Shown here: in pieces, positions 10,047-21,172 of the stretch | How positions within the stretch are numbered: position 1 is the first letter of the stretch | How the letters are laid out: each line of letters begins with the position of its first letter | Origin: Yoonia sp. GPGPB17 | GTDB lineage: Bacteria > Pseudomonadota > Alphaproteobacteria > Rhodobacterales > Rhodobacteraceae | Assembly (NCBI RefSeq): GCF_037892195.1 | Contig: NZ_JATACI010000002.1 | Location: 2,666,001-2,730,000, forward strand | Reading direction: 5' to 3' | DNA: 64,000 bases | The notes under the pieces: model-generated | Seen by the model: only the letters and a program-made list of their open reading frames with translations | Database searches by the model: none | Told to the model about the DNA's origin: nothing | Position numbers and translations under genes: made by a program

Positions 10047-10903
10047 AACGCCTGCACCTCTGATAAATCAGGGATCACATCCGCGGTGCCGTGGCGCATA
10101 ACCATCAGCGCCCCGGCTTTGGTGGCTTGCCCAACCGCCTGCGCCATTGGCATGCCACGGTCCAGCCCGGCAAGAACATACCCGGTAAACGTATCGCCCG
10201 CGCCGGTTGTATCGACAGGGTCAACCTTGATTGCCGGGAAATGTTCTTTCCCGGCAGCACCATACCAATCGGCACCTTCTGATCCTCGTGTGACGATCAC
10301 ATCTCGCACAGGTAGGTCGCAGGCGGCTTGGCCTGTGGCAGTCTGTAATTGTTCTGCCTCGACCGCATTCAGGATGAGGAAATCGAGGTACGGCAACACA
10401 GCCTGTACCCGATCTGCATCGAAAGGGGCAGCGGCGTAGGCCACTTGCAAGCCCAGTTTCTTGCCCATCTCTGCGGCGGTCCGTTGCAGATTGGTTTCAT
10501 TTTGGATGACCAGCCAGTCGCCTGTTTCGGCTTCGGCCATGGCAGCCTGCAAAGTTACCTGTGGGATCCCTGCGTTTGCGCCCGGATGCAGGACAATGGC
10601 GTTTTCACCATCCTGATCGACCATAATGATCGCTTGCGCTGTATCAGTGTCTAACACTGCGATATTGCGTGTATCGACGCCATATTCGAGCAGCCGTTCA
10701 ACCGCCCAGCGCCCATCTTCACCAACCGCGCCAATGTGATGCACGCGCGCGGCGGCACGGGCCGCGGCAACGGACATATTCGTGCCTTTGCCGCCAAGGA
10801 ACACTTGGCGATTGGTCGAAGAAAGCGTTTCACCCGGCGCCGGGATATGCGGCACACTGTAAACGAAATCCGCATTGATAGAGCCGAGGTTCCAAATCGC
10901 CAT
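10037..10903 (-). CDS. Ribokinase-like PfkB carbohydrate kinase
   Basis: A 288-residue PfkB-family kinase. [18 protein letters not shown] (about 33-50) is the substrate-end motif typical of ribokinases. [16 protein letters not shown] near the C-terminus is the ATP-binding and anion-hole signature with the catalytic Asp. Ribose is a plausible substrate, but nucleoside or other sugar kinases share these motifs. Its ATG overlaps the maeB stop (TGATG). Upstream maeB is a malic enzyme, with no evident pathway link. Confidence 0.85.
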   Translation of the reverse strand: MAIWNLGSINADFVYSVPHIPAPGETLSSTNRQVFLGGKGTNMSVAAARAAARVHHIGAVGEDGRWAVERLLEYGVDTRNIAVLDTDTAQAIIMVDQDGENAIVLHPGANAGIPQVTLQAAMAEAETGDWLVIQNETNLQRTAAEMGKKLGLQVAYAAAPFDADRVQAVLPYLDFLILNAVEAEQLQTATGQAACDLPVRDVIVTRGSEGADWYGAAGKEHFPAIKVDPVDTTGAGDTFTGYVLAGLDRGMPMAQAVGQATKAGALMVMRHGTADVIPDLSEVQAFHS

Positions 10904-13158
10904 CAGTCAACCTTGCAGGCGGCAATCACCGCCATGTTCAGAATGTCGTTCACTGTTGAAACGGTAGAACAGATCTGGATTGGTTTACCGATGCCAGACA
11001 GGATTGGCCCAATGACGGTCGCCCCGGCCATTTCCTGCATCAGTTTGACCGAGATTGACGCTGAATGTCGCGCTGGCACAACCAAAACATTGGCCGGTCC
11101 GGTCAGACGCTGGAAAGGATAGTTTTCCTGCGCTAGCGCATTCAAAGCTACATCTACGGTCATTTCGCCTTCATACTCAAAGTCAGCTTTGCGTGCGTCC
11201 AGAACGCGAGGCGCCTGGTGCATCTTTTCCGCGCGTTCTGATACCGGATAACCAAAGGTCGAGAAGGACAAGAAGGCGACGCGCGGTTCCAACCCAAGTT
11301 CACGGGCAACGAAAGCGCCGCGTTCGGCAATATCGGCCAGATCATTCTCATCAGGCCATTCGTGCACCAACGTGTCAGAGATTAGAACAATCCGGCCATT
11401 GTGAAGCACAGCTGTCACACCCACGGCACCATCATGCGGCTGTGCATCAAAGACATGGTTGATCAGTTCCAAAATATGCGCGGACTTGCGGGTTGCCCCA
11501 GTCACCATCCCATCGGCATGCCCATGTGCCAACATGAGTGCTGCAAAGACGTGACGGTCACGCGCGGCCAAACGGTGCACATCCTGCGCATCAAAACCCT
11601 TGCGTTGCAGGCGTTCATAGAGGAAGGCCTTGTATGTTTCGAGGTGCGTGGTCGTCGCGGCATTGACGATTTCAAGCTCTTCAAACGCTTCTGGTAAACC
11701 CTCTGCTTCAAGCTTCTCGCGCACGTCATCATCACGACCCACGATAAGCGCTTTGCCCATACCGGAACGTTGGTACATGACTGCCGCGCGCAGAACACGA
11801 GGATCGTCGCCCTCAGCAAAGACCACGGTAGACTGGTTCGCACGGGCACGCGCGTTGAGGCTGCGTAGGATCGATTGCGTAGGATCCATCCGCGACTTGA
11901 GGGACAGCTCGTATGCATCCATGTCCACAATGGGCCTGCGCGCGACGCCGGTTTTCATGCCTGCCTGAGCGACGGCCGTAGGAATACGGTGGATCAGGCG
12001 GGGGTCAAATGGGGTTGGGATGATATAATCGCGACCGAAAGTTAGCTTTTTGCCGTAGGCCATGGCCACTTCGTCCGGCACATCTTCGCGCGCCAATGCT
12101 GCGAGCGCTTCAGCGCAGGCAATTTTCATCTCATCGTTGATGGCCCGGGCATGGATGTCCAACGCACCGCGGAAAAGGTAGGGGAAACCAAGGACGTTGT
12201 TGACCTGATTGGGGTAATCACTGCGCCCTGTGGCGACGATCGCGTCTTCACGAACAGCATGTGCATCTTCAGGTGTAATCTCTGGATCAGGGTTCGCCAT
12301 CGCGAAGATAACGGGGTTTTTTGCCATGTTAGACACCATTTCCTGTGTCACAGCCCCTTTGGCACTGACCCCAAGGAAGACATCACAACCCTTCATCGCA
12401 TCATCTAACGTGCGCGCCTTGGTGTTGGCGGCATGGGCGGATTTCCATTGGTTCATCCCCTCGGTCCGACCTTGGTAAATGACACCTTTGGTATCAGCCA
12501 TGATGCAATTGTCATGCTTGGCGCCCATCGCCTTGAGCAGTTCGAGGCAGGCGATACCAGCAGCACCGGCCCCATTCAGTACGATCTTCACGTCTTCGAT
12601 CTTTTTGCCCGACAGATGCAGCGCGTTCAGCAAGCCAGCGGCGCAAATCACGGCCGTGCCATGCTGATCATCGTGGAATACGGGGATGTCCATCTGTTCT
12701 TTGAGCGTCTGCTCAATGATAAAGCATTCCGGCGCTTTGATGTCTTCAAGATTGATGCCACCGAACGTAGGGCCCAACAGCTTAACGGCTTTGATGAATT
12801 CATCAGGATCTTCGGTATCGAGTTCAAGATCAATCGAGTTCACATCTGCGAAGCGTTTGAACAGAACCGACTTACCCTCCATCACCGGTTTACTGCCCAG
12901 CGCGCCAAGATTGCCAAGGCCAAGAACGGCGGTGCCATTAGAAATCACAGCAACCAGATTACCCTTGTTTGTATAATCATAGGCTGTCGCAGGGTCAGCC
13001 GCGATTTCCTCGCAAGGGATTGCCACACCGGGGGAATAGGCCAGTGACAGATCACGCTGGGTCGTCATCGGGACGGTGGCCTGAATCTCCCATTTGCCAG
13101 GGCTCGGCTGCATGTGGAATTGCAGCGCATCCTCACGAGTCAGCTTGTTCTTCGACAT
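10903..13158 (-). CDS. maeB: NADP-type malic enzyme with phosphotransacetylase-like domain
   Basis: A 751-residue two-domain enzyme that decarboxylates malate to pyruvate with reduction of NAD(P). The N-terminal malic-enzyme part shows SLAYSPGVAIPCEEI (about 33-47), HDDQHGTA (about 160) and the dinucleotide-binding GAGAAGIACLELL (about 196-208). From about residue 430 a phosphotransacetylase-like domain follows (VVFAEGDDPRVLRAA, then GATRKSAHILELIN and GPILSGIGKPIQI), which in MaeB proteins is regulatory rather than catalytic. Length is typical. ATG at 13158 follows AAAGGGGGGA. Confidence 0.96.
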   Translation of the reverse strand: MSKNKLTREDALQFHMQPSPGKWEIQATVPMTTQRDLSLAYSPGVAIPCEEIAADPATAYDYTNKGNLVAVISNGTAVLGLGNLGALGSKPVMEGKSVLFKRFADVNSIDLELDTEDPDEFIKAVKLLGPTFGGINLEDIKAPECFIIEQTLKEQMDIPVFHDDQHGTAVICAAGLLNALHLSGKKIEDVKIVLNGAGAAGIACLELLKAMGAKHDNCIMADTKGVIYQGRTEGMNQWKSAHAANTKARTLDDAMKGCDVFLGVSAKGAVTQEMVSNMAKNPVIFAMANPDPEITPEDAHAVREDAIVATGRSDYPNQVNNVLGFPYLFRGALDIHARAINDEMKIACAEALAALAREDVPDEVAMAYGKKLTFGRDYIIPTPFDPRLIHRIPTAVAQAGMKTGVARRPIVDMDAYELSLKSRMDPTQSILRSLNARARANQSTVVFAEGDDPRVLRAAVMYQRSGMGKALIVGRDDDVREKLEAEGLPEAFEELEIVNAATTTHLETYKAFLYERLQRKGFDAQDVHRLAARDRHVFAALMLAHGHADGMVTGATRKSAHILELINHVFDAQPHDGAVGVTAVLHNGRIVLISDTLVHEWPDENDLADIAERGAFVARELGLEPRVAFLSFSTFGYPVSERAEKMHQAPRVLDARKADFEYEGEMTVDVALNALAQENYPFQRLTGPANVLVVPARHSASISVKLMQEMAGATVIGPILSGIGKPIQICSTVSTVNDILNMAVIAACKVD

Positions 13159-13280
13159 GTGGTCCCCCCTTTGAATTCAACCAGACATAGCGGTTTCTGG
13201 CACCGGGCCGCAACGGGTTCATTTCAGGGTTTCGCAGCTTTTATGTACTGCTAATGTGCGCGGGTTGATCAGGGGGATGC

Positions 13281-15906
13281 ATGAGCAGCACCAAAAGCAC
13301 CACAACGCCTATGATGGCGCAGTATCTGGAGATTAAGGCAGAACATCCCGATGCCCTGCTGTTCTACCGGATGGGTGATTTCTATGAGATGTTCTTTGAC
13401 GATGCAGTTGCTGCAGCTGAAGCCCTTGATATTGCGCTGACCAAACGCGGTAAACACGATGATCAGGACATTCCGATGTGCGGTGTGCCGCATCATGCAG
13501 CCGAGGGTTACTTTCTGACGCTGATCCGCAAAGGGTTTCGCGTCGCCGTCTGCGAACAGATGGAAAGCCCCGCAGAAGCAAAGAAGCGTGGATATAAGGC
13601 AGTCGTGAAACGCGAGGTTGTGCGGCTAGTGACGCCCGGCACGCTCACTGAGGACTCACTGCTGGATGCGCGCCGACACAACTTTCTGGCCGCGTTTCAC
13701 GTGGTGCGAGATGAAGGCGCACTGGCCTGGGTCGATATCTCAACCGGCGCGTTTCACGTGATGCCCTGTTCAGGCGCGCAGTTGGGGCCAGAACTTGCCC
13801 GGCTGACACCGCGCGAAGTGATTGTCGTCGACGGAAATGAGGCGATCTGGGCAGGAATAGTGTCTGATTCTGGTGCCACGCTGACGACTTTGGGTGCCGC
13901 GGCTTTCGATAGCACGTCGGGTGAAAAACGCCTTTGCAGTCTCTACAAAGTCGGATCACTCGACGCCTTTGGCAGCTTTGGGCGCGCTGAAATCGGGGCA
14001 ATGTCTGCTGTTGCCGAGTATCTGGATATCACGCAACGCGGCAACCTGCCCTTACTGCGACCACCCATGCAAGAGGGTCAGTCTGCTGCGATGCAGATTG
14101 ATGCCGCAACACGCAAATCACTTGAACTGACCCAAGCTATGAATGGCGGCAAGCAAGGATCGCTTCTGCATTGCATTGATCGGACAGTCACCGCCGGGGG
14201 CACGGCTGTTGGAGCGGCGTTTGGCTTCACCTTCGTGCAATGTAGATGTGATCGCTTCGCGGCTGGATTCAGTGTCTTTTCTTGCGGAAAACGCACATTT
14301 AGCAACAGACATCCGCGAAGCCCTGCGTGGCGTGCACGACATGGATCGCGCGTTGTCTCGGCTGGCGCTTGATCGGGGTGGCCCGCGCGATATGGCCGCT
14401 ATTCGCAACACGATTGGGCATGCAGCGCAGCTTGCGACGCAATTGCCAAGAGATATGCCGCAGATATTGGCAGATGCCGCCGGGGATCTGACCGGGCATA
14501 ATGCTCTACTGGACCTGCTTGACGAGGCATTGATTGCAGAGCCGCCACTTCTTTCGCGAGATGGTGGGTTCATTGCGCCCGGATATGATGCTGAACTGGA
14601 TGAGGTGCGCACGTTACGCGATGAAGGGCGATCTGTCATCGCCAGCATGCAGGCAGAGTACATTGAGACCTCTGGTATTTCCTCACTAAAGATCAAGCAT
14701 AACAATGTGCTGGGCTATTTCATCGAAACGACCGCGACTCATGCGGACAAGATGATGGCGCCGCCGCTGAGTGAAACCTTCATTCACCGCCAAACGACCG
14801 CCAATCAGGTGCGGTTTATGACCGTCGCACTGTCCGAAATAGAGACGCGTATTCTGAACGCGGGTGGACGGGCGCTTGAGATCGAAAAGAGGCTCTATTC
14901 CAGCCTAACTGAGGCGATTATCGCACAGGCAGGACCGCTTGCTGCGTTGGCGCGCGCATTGTCAGAGATTGATTTGATGGCCGCACTTTCACATCTGGCG
15001 GTAACGAACAATTGGGTGCGACCCAAGGTGGACAACAGCCGCGCGTTTGAGATCGCCGGTGGACGCCACCCGGTTGTTGAGGCGGCGCTTCAAAAGGAAG
15101 GCGCACCTTTCATCGCAAATGACTGCGGGCTGACAGACGCCTCAATCTGGTTGCTGACGGGTCCGAACATGGCGGGTAAATCGACGTTCCTGCGGCAGAA
15201 TGCATTGCTGGCGATTCTGGGGCAAATGGGGAGTTTTGTACCTGCGGCCGAGGCGCACATTGGGATAGTCAGCCAAATCTTTAGCCGCGTGGGTGCATCG
15301 GATGATCTGGCACGCGGGCGGTCGACCTTCATGGTAGAAATGGTCGAGACTGCGGCAATCTTGAACCAAGCCGATGACCGGGCGCTGGTGATTTTGGATG
15401 AGATCGGGCGCGGAACCGCCACCTATGATGGTTTGTCAATTGCCTGGGCAACGTTGGAGCATTTGCATGACGTCAACCGGTGTCGTGCGCTCTTTGCCAC
15501 CCATTACCATGAGATGTCAGCACTGTCGGCGAAACTGGATGGGGTCGATAACGCGACCGTTGCTGTCAAAGAGTGGGAGGGCGATGTAATTTTCCTGCAT
15601 GAGGTCAAACGCGGCACAGCAGATCGCAGCTATGGCGTGCAAGTGGCCCGTTTGGCCGGGCTGCCGCCTGTCGTGGTGGAACGGGCGAAGGTCGTGTTGG
15701 AAGCTTTGGAGAAAGGTGAGCGTGAAGGGGGTGGATCACGCAAGGCGATTATTGATGATTTGCCGCTTTTTGCCGCGACACCTGCCGCAAAACCAGCCGC
15801 CGCAACGAAATCCGAGGTGGAAGAGGCGCTCAAGGCAGTTTTCCCCGACGATCTGACACCCAAAGAGGCGCTTGCGTTGATCTATGACCTGAAAAGCAAG
15901 CTATAG
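13281..15906 (+). CDS. mutS: DNA mismatch repair protein MutS (frame-broken)
   Basis: Recognises mismatches and starts methyl-independent repair. N-terminal mismatch-binding domain: [29 protein letters not shown] with the Phe-x-Glu wedge (FYEMF, about residues 31-38). C-terminal ATPase: Walker [11 protein letters not shown] near 15160-15190, Walker [17 protein letters not shown] near 15385-15430, and FATHYHEM. The frame is lost at 14192-14204, in DRTVTAGG, and resumes as ARLLERR, exactly where other MutS proteins continue. An extra G or two missing bases would explain it. With the break ignored the protein is about 875 residues, normal for the family. Convergent with the TPM-domain gene, stop codons adjacent. 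Confidence 0.93.
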
Positions 15907-16959
15907 TTACCAACTGCCACTGGCACCGCCACCACTGGACCGTCCACCCCCACGACTGCCGCCGCTTGATGATGAACTTCTGGTCTTTCGAGGGATCGTT
16001 TTTGTCACGGTTTAATGTGCATGACAATGATGGCAGTCATAATCTGTTTCACGTAGTCCAGTTGAAGAATAGGTCGCTGATCTCACAACGCGACTGTCGC
16101 CCTCTACTGTGCGAAAATTGCATTCGCGGCAAGCACCATAACGTGAAAACCATGCACGATACCCTTCAATTGTCACGTGATCGCATCGGTCACAGTACCA
16201 AACATCATAGTCTACGCTTTCAAGCTGCTCTTCCATCAACTGACCGGGCGACAGGCTGTCATCTTCGGTTTCTTCCAAGTAGCGGCGCATGCGCGATCCG
16301 TCGTTTGGACAGGTCCGCGGGCGGTTACGCTTTATCCGACGCACCAGACGGATCACAAATGGGACCGCGGCGGCAAAAGGTGCGAGCAGCCACAAACCAA
16401 GGTCTGTTACAAAGCGCTTCAACCCAATCCATGTCTTTTGAAGGGGCGATGCATCATAGGTGCCCGGCGTTGCGCCCGCGACTTGGTAAATTGCCTCTTC
16501 CACGCCCATGCGAATGCCGTCTGCGTATTCATCCAACCGGAAGTTAGGTACGATCTTGGTATCAATCACGTGTTCCATTGGTCGGTTTAGGGTTGTGCCA
16601 TAACCAGCGCCGACCTCGATGCGCAGTTCGCGATCCAGATGCGAGACCAAAAGCAGCACACCATCATTGCGCTCTTCGTCGCCTATGCCCCAGGTGTTGA
16701 ACAGATCGGTTGCGAACGCCTCGATACTGCCGCTGTGTCCGTAATCCGACATCCGCGTGATGGTCAGGACGTTGAACTCAATGCCGCGCTCGTTGTAGAG
16801 TTCATCAAGATCACCGCGCAGTTCCTGCTCTTCTGAGTCAGTCAACAGGTCGGCGTAGTCATTGACGTAAAAGTCGATGTCTTCGGGAAAGCTCTGCGCA
16901 ATGGCCGCGCCAACCCAAAGACCCAAGAAAAGGACCCCCGCGAAGAGGTGTTTGATCAA
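15907..16959 (-). CDS. TPM-domain membrane protein with an in-frame stop before its Gly/Ser tail
   Basis: An exported TPM-domain (YgcG/TPM_phosphatase-type) protein: signal peptide MIKHLFAGVLFLGLWVGAAI, the luminal TPM domain (YVNDYADLLTDSEEQEL, then EVGAGYG), a hydrophobic segment LGLWLLAPFAAAVPFVI (about 186-202), and a cytosolic cysteine-rich part (CPNDGSRM, WYCDRCDHV, CRECNF, CHHCHAH). A TAA at 16012-16014 ends the frame, yet the same frame continues for 34 more codons as TVTKTIPRKTRSS and a Gly/Ser run ending GASGSW, the usual C-terminus of this family. So the true end is probably 15907 and the TAA is an error or recent nonsense change. Start is TTG at 16959, overlapping the grpE stop. 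Function in the family is unsettled. Confidence 0.82.
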
Positions 16960-17513
16960 GATGCGGGCGTCGATGATACGCCAACCTGGGCCGGGCGCAG
17001 CAGCCGATCATGCAGCATGAACCCTTCAGCAGCGACCTGAATAATATCGCCTGCTTTAGTATCGGGCAAAGGTGCCTCGAACATCGCCTGATGCAGCTTG
17101 GGATCGAACTTATCGCCGACTTCGGGCGTAATAGGGTCGATTCCGTGCTTTTTGAAAACGCTGATCAGCTCGCGCATGGTCAGTTCCACACCTTCAAGCA
17201 GGGCCTTATTCACATCCTGCTCCGCTTCAGCGGCAGACTGCAGCGCGCGGCGCATGTTGTCGTAGACAGGCAGCATATCGCGGGCGAGCTTGGAGCCACC
17301 GTAGTCCTCGGCTTCGCGACGATCGCGTTCGGCCCGTTTGCGCAGGTTTTCGGTATCCGCAAGGGCGCGCATGAACTTATCGCGGTACTCGTCACGCTCA
17401 ACGCGCAGGGCCTCAATTTCATCAAAGCTGGCTTCTGCCGCGTCAAAATCTATTTCATCGCCTTCGGCGGCGAGTTCATCAAGGCTTTGCAGTTCTTGGT
17501 CTTTCTCAGACAT
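16956..17513 (-). CDS. grpE: GrpE nucleotide exchange factor
   Basis: Nucleotide exchange factor for DnaK. The 185-residue protein has an acidic, coiled-coil N-terminal half (EIEALRVERDEYRDKFMRAL, then ADTENLRKRAERDR) and a C-terminal beta domain with GVELTMRELISVFKKHGI and the family signature toward the end (GFMLHDRLLRPAQVGVS). It lies 11 bp downstream of hrcA and overlaps the TPM gene start, so the three probably form a heat-shock operon. Confidence 0.96.
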   Translation of the reverse strand: MSEKDQELQSLDELAAEGDEIDFDAAEASFDEIEALRVERDEYRDKFMRALADTENLRKRAERDRREAEDYGGSKLARDMLPVYDNMRRALQSAAEAEQDVNKALLEGVELTMRELISVFKKHGIDPITPEVGDKFDPKLHQAMFEAPLPDTKAGDIIQVAAEGFMLHDRLLRPAQVGVSSTPAS

Positions 17514-17524
17514 CGATCTTCCCT

Positions 17525-18591
17525 TTAAGAGCGGTCAGCAATCATTTTGCCAACCAGCTTTGCGGTGTAATTCACAATCGGCACGATGCGCCCATAATTG
17601 AGCCGTGTTGGCCCGATCACGCCGACCGCGCCAATAATCTTTCGGTCGGCGTTCATATAAGGGGAAACGACGAGAGATGAACCCGATAAAGAGAACAATT
17701 TGTTCTCTGAGCCAATAAAAATGCGCACGCCTTCGCCTTCCTCGGCCAGATCAAGGAATTCGGCGATATCGCGCTTGCGTTCAAGGTCGTCAAAAAGGGT
17801 GCGAATCCGTTCTAGATCGGCTTCATTTTCGCTGTCACCCAGAAGATTGCCGCGTCCACGCACGATCAGGCGTTCGGTGGGTTCGCCTTCATTTTCCCAA
17901 AGCGCGATGCCATCTTCCACAAGGGCAGCAGCGAGCTGGTCAATCTCTTGCTTAAGCGGGCTGCAATTTCGCGGGCAATCACGGCGCCGAGTTCTGAGAG
18001 CGTGTGACCTGCTGCTATAGCATTCAGGAAGTTGGCCGCTTCGCGCATAGAGGACGGGGTTTGGCCAGGTGGCGGCGTGAAAACGCGGTTTTCAACGTGA
18101 CCGTCTGCGAAGACCAGAACAACAAGGGCCCGGTCTTGAGAGAGCGAAACGAATTCGATGTGTTTGATCGGTGCTTCGTGTTTTGGCGTCAGGACAAGGC
18201 TAGCGCCGTGCGTCACGCCGGACAGCGCCGTGCCGACTTGATCAAGCACAGAGGTGACATCCTGATCGTTGGTTGTCAGCGTGCGGTCAATTTTTTGGCG
18301 ATCTTCGCCATCAAGATCGCCGACTTCGAGCAAACCATCAACGAACATCCGCAGACCAAGTTGCGTCGGGATACGACCAGCACTCACATGCGGGCTACCC
18401 AACAGGCCCAGAAACTCCAAATCCTGCATGACATTGCGGATTGTCGCCGCACTCACCTGTTCTGAGAAATCGCGAGTTAGCGTCCGCGACCCGACAGGCG
18501 CACCGCTTTCCAGATACCCTTCAACCACACGCCGAAAAACTTCGCGCGAGCGATCATTCATTTCTTCGATATCTAGCGGTTGTTCGGTCAT
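17525..18591 (-). CDS. hrcA: Heat-inducible transcription repressor HrcA (frame-broken)
   Basis: Represses chaperone genes by binding CIRCE elements. An N-terminal winged helix ([20 protein letters not shown], then [20 protein letters not shown]) is followed by the regulatory domain. The frame is lost at 17950-17957 (GCTTAAGC) after IAREIAARL and picks up as [20 protein letters not shown] through to the normal C-terminus [19 protein letters not shown]. One missing A would give RLKQEIDQ and a 355-residue protein, normal for HrcA. ATG at 18591 with GAGGA is preferred to a TTG 15 bp upstream. I found no clear CIRCE inverted repeat in the 115 bp to rph. Confidence 0.92.
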
Positions 18592-18706
18592 CTTGTCCTC
18601 AGGCAAAGGCTGGGCAATTAAAACGAAGTTCAGGGTCGCGTCAATCGGGGTTGGATTTCATATGTGGGCAGCGTATCCCCACCCTGCAACCGATAGGAGA
18701 GACCCC

Positions 18707-19414
18707 ATGCGTCCATCAGGCCGTCAGACAAACGAAATGCGCGAAATCTCGATTGAGACTGGCGTGACGATGCATGCTGAGGGCTCGTGCCTGATTAAAT
18801 GCGGGAACACCCATGTTTTATGCACCGCATCGATCGATGAACGTGTGCCACCGTTTCTAAAGAACTCTGGATTGGGTTGGGTCACGGCGGAATATGGCAT
18901 GCTGCCACGGGCCACCAATACGCGGATGCGGCGCGAAGCCAAGAATGGGCAGTCGGGACGGACGCAAGAGATTCAGCGCCTGATTGGCCGATCTTTGCGG
19001 GCTGGTGTTGACCGGGTTGCGTTGGGTGAGCGGCAGATTGTCGTGGATTGCGATGTGATTCAAGCTGATGGCGGGACACGGTGTGCGTCAATCACCGGGG
19101 GTTGGGTTGCTTTGAAGCTGGCGGTGCAGAAACTGATGAAAGCAGGCGACGTGATCAGCGATCCGTTGATTGATCCTGTCGCGGCGATTTCCTGCGGAGT
19201 CTATGCGGGCCAAGAGGTGCTTGATCTGGATTACCCGGAGGATAGCGAGGCCGGTGTCGACGGAAATTTTGTGATGACCGGTGGCAAGCTGATTGAGGTG
19301 CAAATGTCGGCGGAAGGATCGACATTTACGCGGGCGCAGATGGACGGGCTTGTCGATCTAGCGGAAAAGGGTGTGGCCGAACTAACCGCGGCACAACTGG
19401 CGGCGGTTGGCTGA
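18707..19414 (+). CDS. rph: Ribonuclease PH
   Basis: A phosphorolytic 3'-5' exoribonuclease that trims tRNA precursors. The 235-residue protein starts [20 protein letters not shown], typical of the family, and contains [14 protein letters not shown], the phosphate-site block [14 protein letters not shown] (about 85-98) and [21 protein letters not shown] at 18707 is preceded by TAGGAGAG. It is divergent from hrcA, and its TGA overlaps the rdgB ATG by one base. It heads an rph-rdgB-hemW operon. Confidence 0.97.
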   Translation: MRPSGRQTNEMREISIETGVTMHAEGSCLIKCGNTHVLCTASIDERVPPFLKNSGLGWVTAEYGMLPRATNTRMRREAKNGQSGRTQEIQRLIGRSLRAGVDRVALGERQIVVDCDVIQADGGTRCASITGGWVALKLAVQKLMKAGDVISDPLIDPVAAISCGVYAGQEVLDLDYPEDSEAGVDGNFVMTGGKLIEVQMSAEGSTFTRAQMDGLVDLAEKGVAELTAAQLAAVG

Positions 19415-20022
19415 TGCGACGGTTTGACGGCAAGGAACTGGTTATTGCGACGCATAACCACGGCAAATTGGAAGAGATGGAAGATCTTCTGAAGCCCTAT
19501 GGGGTGTCTTTGACGTCAAACGCCGATCACGGATTGCCAGAGCCAGAAGAAACCGAGACCACCTTTGTGGGCAATGCCCGGATCAAGGCGCATGCAGCGG
19601 CAAAAGCAACCGGTCTACCGGCTTTGGCCGATGACAGTGGGATCGAGATTGATGGCCTTGATGGCGCACCAGGTGTTCATACGGCAGATTGGGCCGAAAC
19701 ACCGAATGGTCGTGATTTCAAGATGGCTATGGAGCGCAGTTGGGCGGCGTTAGAGTCTGTTTCTGCGCCTTTTCCACGAACAGCCCGGTTTTGTTGCACT
19801 TTGGTTCTGGCATGGCCAGATGGTCATGATGAGGTGTTTCCTGGTGTAATGCCGGGCCAGATTGTCTGGCCGATGCGCGGTGATCAGGGACACGGGTATG
19901 ATCCTATCTTTCAGCCCGAGGGCTATGACATCACCTTTGGTGAGATGGACCGCTGGGAAAAGAACAAGATCAGCCACAGAGCAGATGCCGTTGCCAAACT
20001 GATTGCGGGTTGTTTTGCCTGA
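19414..20022 (+). CDS. rdgB: XTP/dITP (non-canonical purine NTP) pyrophosphatase
   Basis: Clears ITP, dITP and XTP from nucleotide pools. The 202-residue HAM1/RdgB-family protein has the N-terminal substrate motif VIATHNHGKLEEM (about 9-21), LADDSGIEIDGLDGAPGVHTADW (metal-binding Asp, about 68-90) and the C-terminal GYDPIFQPEG and KNKISHRADAV. Translationally coupled to rph (TGATG) and overlapping hemW. Confidence 0.97.
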   Translation: MRRFDGKELVIATHNHGKLEEMEDLLKPYGVSLTSNADHGLPEPEETETTFVGNARIKAHAAAKATGLPALADDSGIEIDGLDGAPGVHTADWAETPNGRDFKMAMERSWAALESVSAPFPRTARFCCTLVLAWPDGHDEVFPGVMPGQIVWPMRGDQGHGYDPIFQPEGYDITFGEMDRWEKNKISHRADAVAKLIAGCFA

Positions 20023-21172
20023 AGATTGGGAACATGGAGGCTTTGGCCTCTATATTCACTGGCCATTCTGCCAGGCAAAGTGTCCCTACTGCGATTTTAA
20101 CAGTCATGTGGTGGCTCAGATTGATCAGAAAGCGTGGGAAGCGGCCTATCTGAGCGAGATCACGCGGATTGGAGCCGACACTGAGGGCCGAGTGCTACGG
20201 TCGGTATTTTTTGGCGGTGGTACGCCCAGCATGATGGACCCCGATATTGTCGATGCGATCTTAGCGAAAGTGCGTGCGACATGGCCTATCGCCAATGATA
20301 TTGAGATAACACTGGAAGCAAATCCAACGTCGGTGGAGGCTGGCCGCTTTGCAGGCTATCGCGATGCGGGTGTGAACCGTGTGTCGATGGGTATACAGGC
20401 ATTAAACGACGTTGATCTGAAAGCATTGGGTCGTTTGCACACAGCGGCCGAAGCAACACAAGCCTTTGATGTTGCGCGCGATGTCTTTAACCGGGTCAGT
20501 TTTGATTTGATCTATGCGCGCCAGGGACAGTCGCTCGCAGATTGGTCATCAGAACTGTCACAGGCCGTAAGTTTGGCTGTTGATCACCTGTCGCTTTATC
20601 AGCTTACAATTGAAGACGGCACGGCCTTTGGTGATCGCTATGCAGCCGGGAGGCTGCGTGGGTTGCCAGATGATGATGCAGCAGCCGATATGTACGCAGC
20701 AACGCAGGACATTTGTGGAGACGCGGGTTTACTGGGCTATGAGGTGTCAAACCACGCCCGCCCCGGATGTGAGAGCATTCATAACAAGATTTACTGGAAA
20801 TATGGCGACTATGCGGGCATCGGGCCCGGTGCACACGGGCGCTTGACGCTCGGCGGACATCGATACGCGACAGAGGCACCCCGCGCGCCAGCTGTTTGGT
20901 TGTCACAGGTGCATAAGACAGGAAACGGCGATTCTTGCCGCGAGAGACTTGATCGGGCGGATCAAGTTGTTGAATTCTTACTGATGGGTATGCGGCTGCG
21001 TGAAGGTGTGAAGATTGATCGGTTCCCGGAGCTGATGAATAATAAATATTATAATAATATCAATATTTTAGTTGATTCTAAACTGATCGAATACCAAGAT
21101 GGCACGGTCCAAGCAACAGATCGTGGGCTTCCGATATTGAATGCCGTGTTACGCGAGATGCTCGACGTTTAG
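20003..21172 (+). CDS. hemW: Radical SAM protein HemW (CPO-III-like haem chaperone)
   Basis: A radical SAM protein once annotated as oxygen-independent coproporphyrinogen oxidase; HemW members are now seen mainly as haem-binding chaperones. The [4Fe-4S] motif is CQAKCPYC (about residues 23-30), followed by FFGGGTPSMM and GIGPGAHGR. HemN-specific features are not evident. No ATG fits the start: TTG at 20003 or 20015 is needed, both inside the end of rdgB. Near the C-terminus an AT-rich run at about 21040-21072 encodes NNKYYNNINIL, unlike the GC-rich surroundings. Confidence 0.88.
   Translation: MRVVLPEDWEHGGFGLYIHWPFCQAKCPYCDFNSHVVAQIDQKAWEAAYLSEITRIGADTEGRVLRSVFFGGGTPSMMDPDIVDAILAKVRATWPIANDIEITLEANPTSVEAGRFAGYRDAGVNRVSMGIQALNDVDLKALGRLHTAAEATQAFDVARDVFNRVSFDLIYARQGQSLADWSSELSQAVSLAVDHLSLYQLTIEDGTAFGDRYAAGRLRGLPDDDAAADMYAATQDICGDAGLLGYEVSNHARPGCESIHNKIYWKYGDYAGIGPGAHGRLTLGGHRYATEAPRAPAVWLSQVHKTGNGDSCRERLDRADQVVEFLLMGMRLREGVKIDRFPELMNNKYYNNINILVDSKLIEYQDGTVQATDRGLPILNAVLREMLDV

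Noticed and set aside
13695..13760. Two TTTCACGTG half-palindromes 57 bp apart in mutS, resembling parS.
   Set aside because: Only the left arms match; the right arms are GTGC and ATGC, and codons for A-F-H-V explain them.
14192..14204. Programmed ribosomal frameshifting as the cause of the mutS break (and likewise bchH, bchN).
   Set aside because: No slippery heptamer with downstream structure is shared among the breaks, and programmed shifts are not known in these families.
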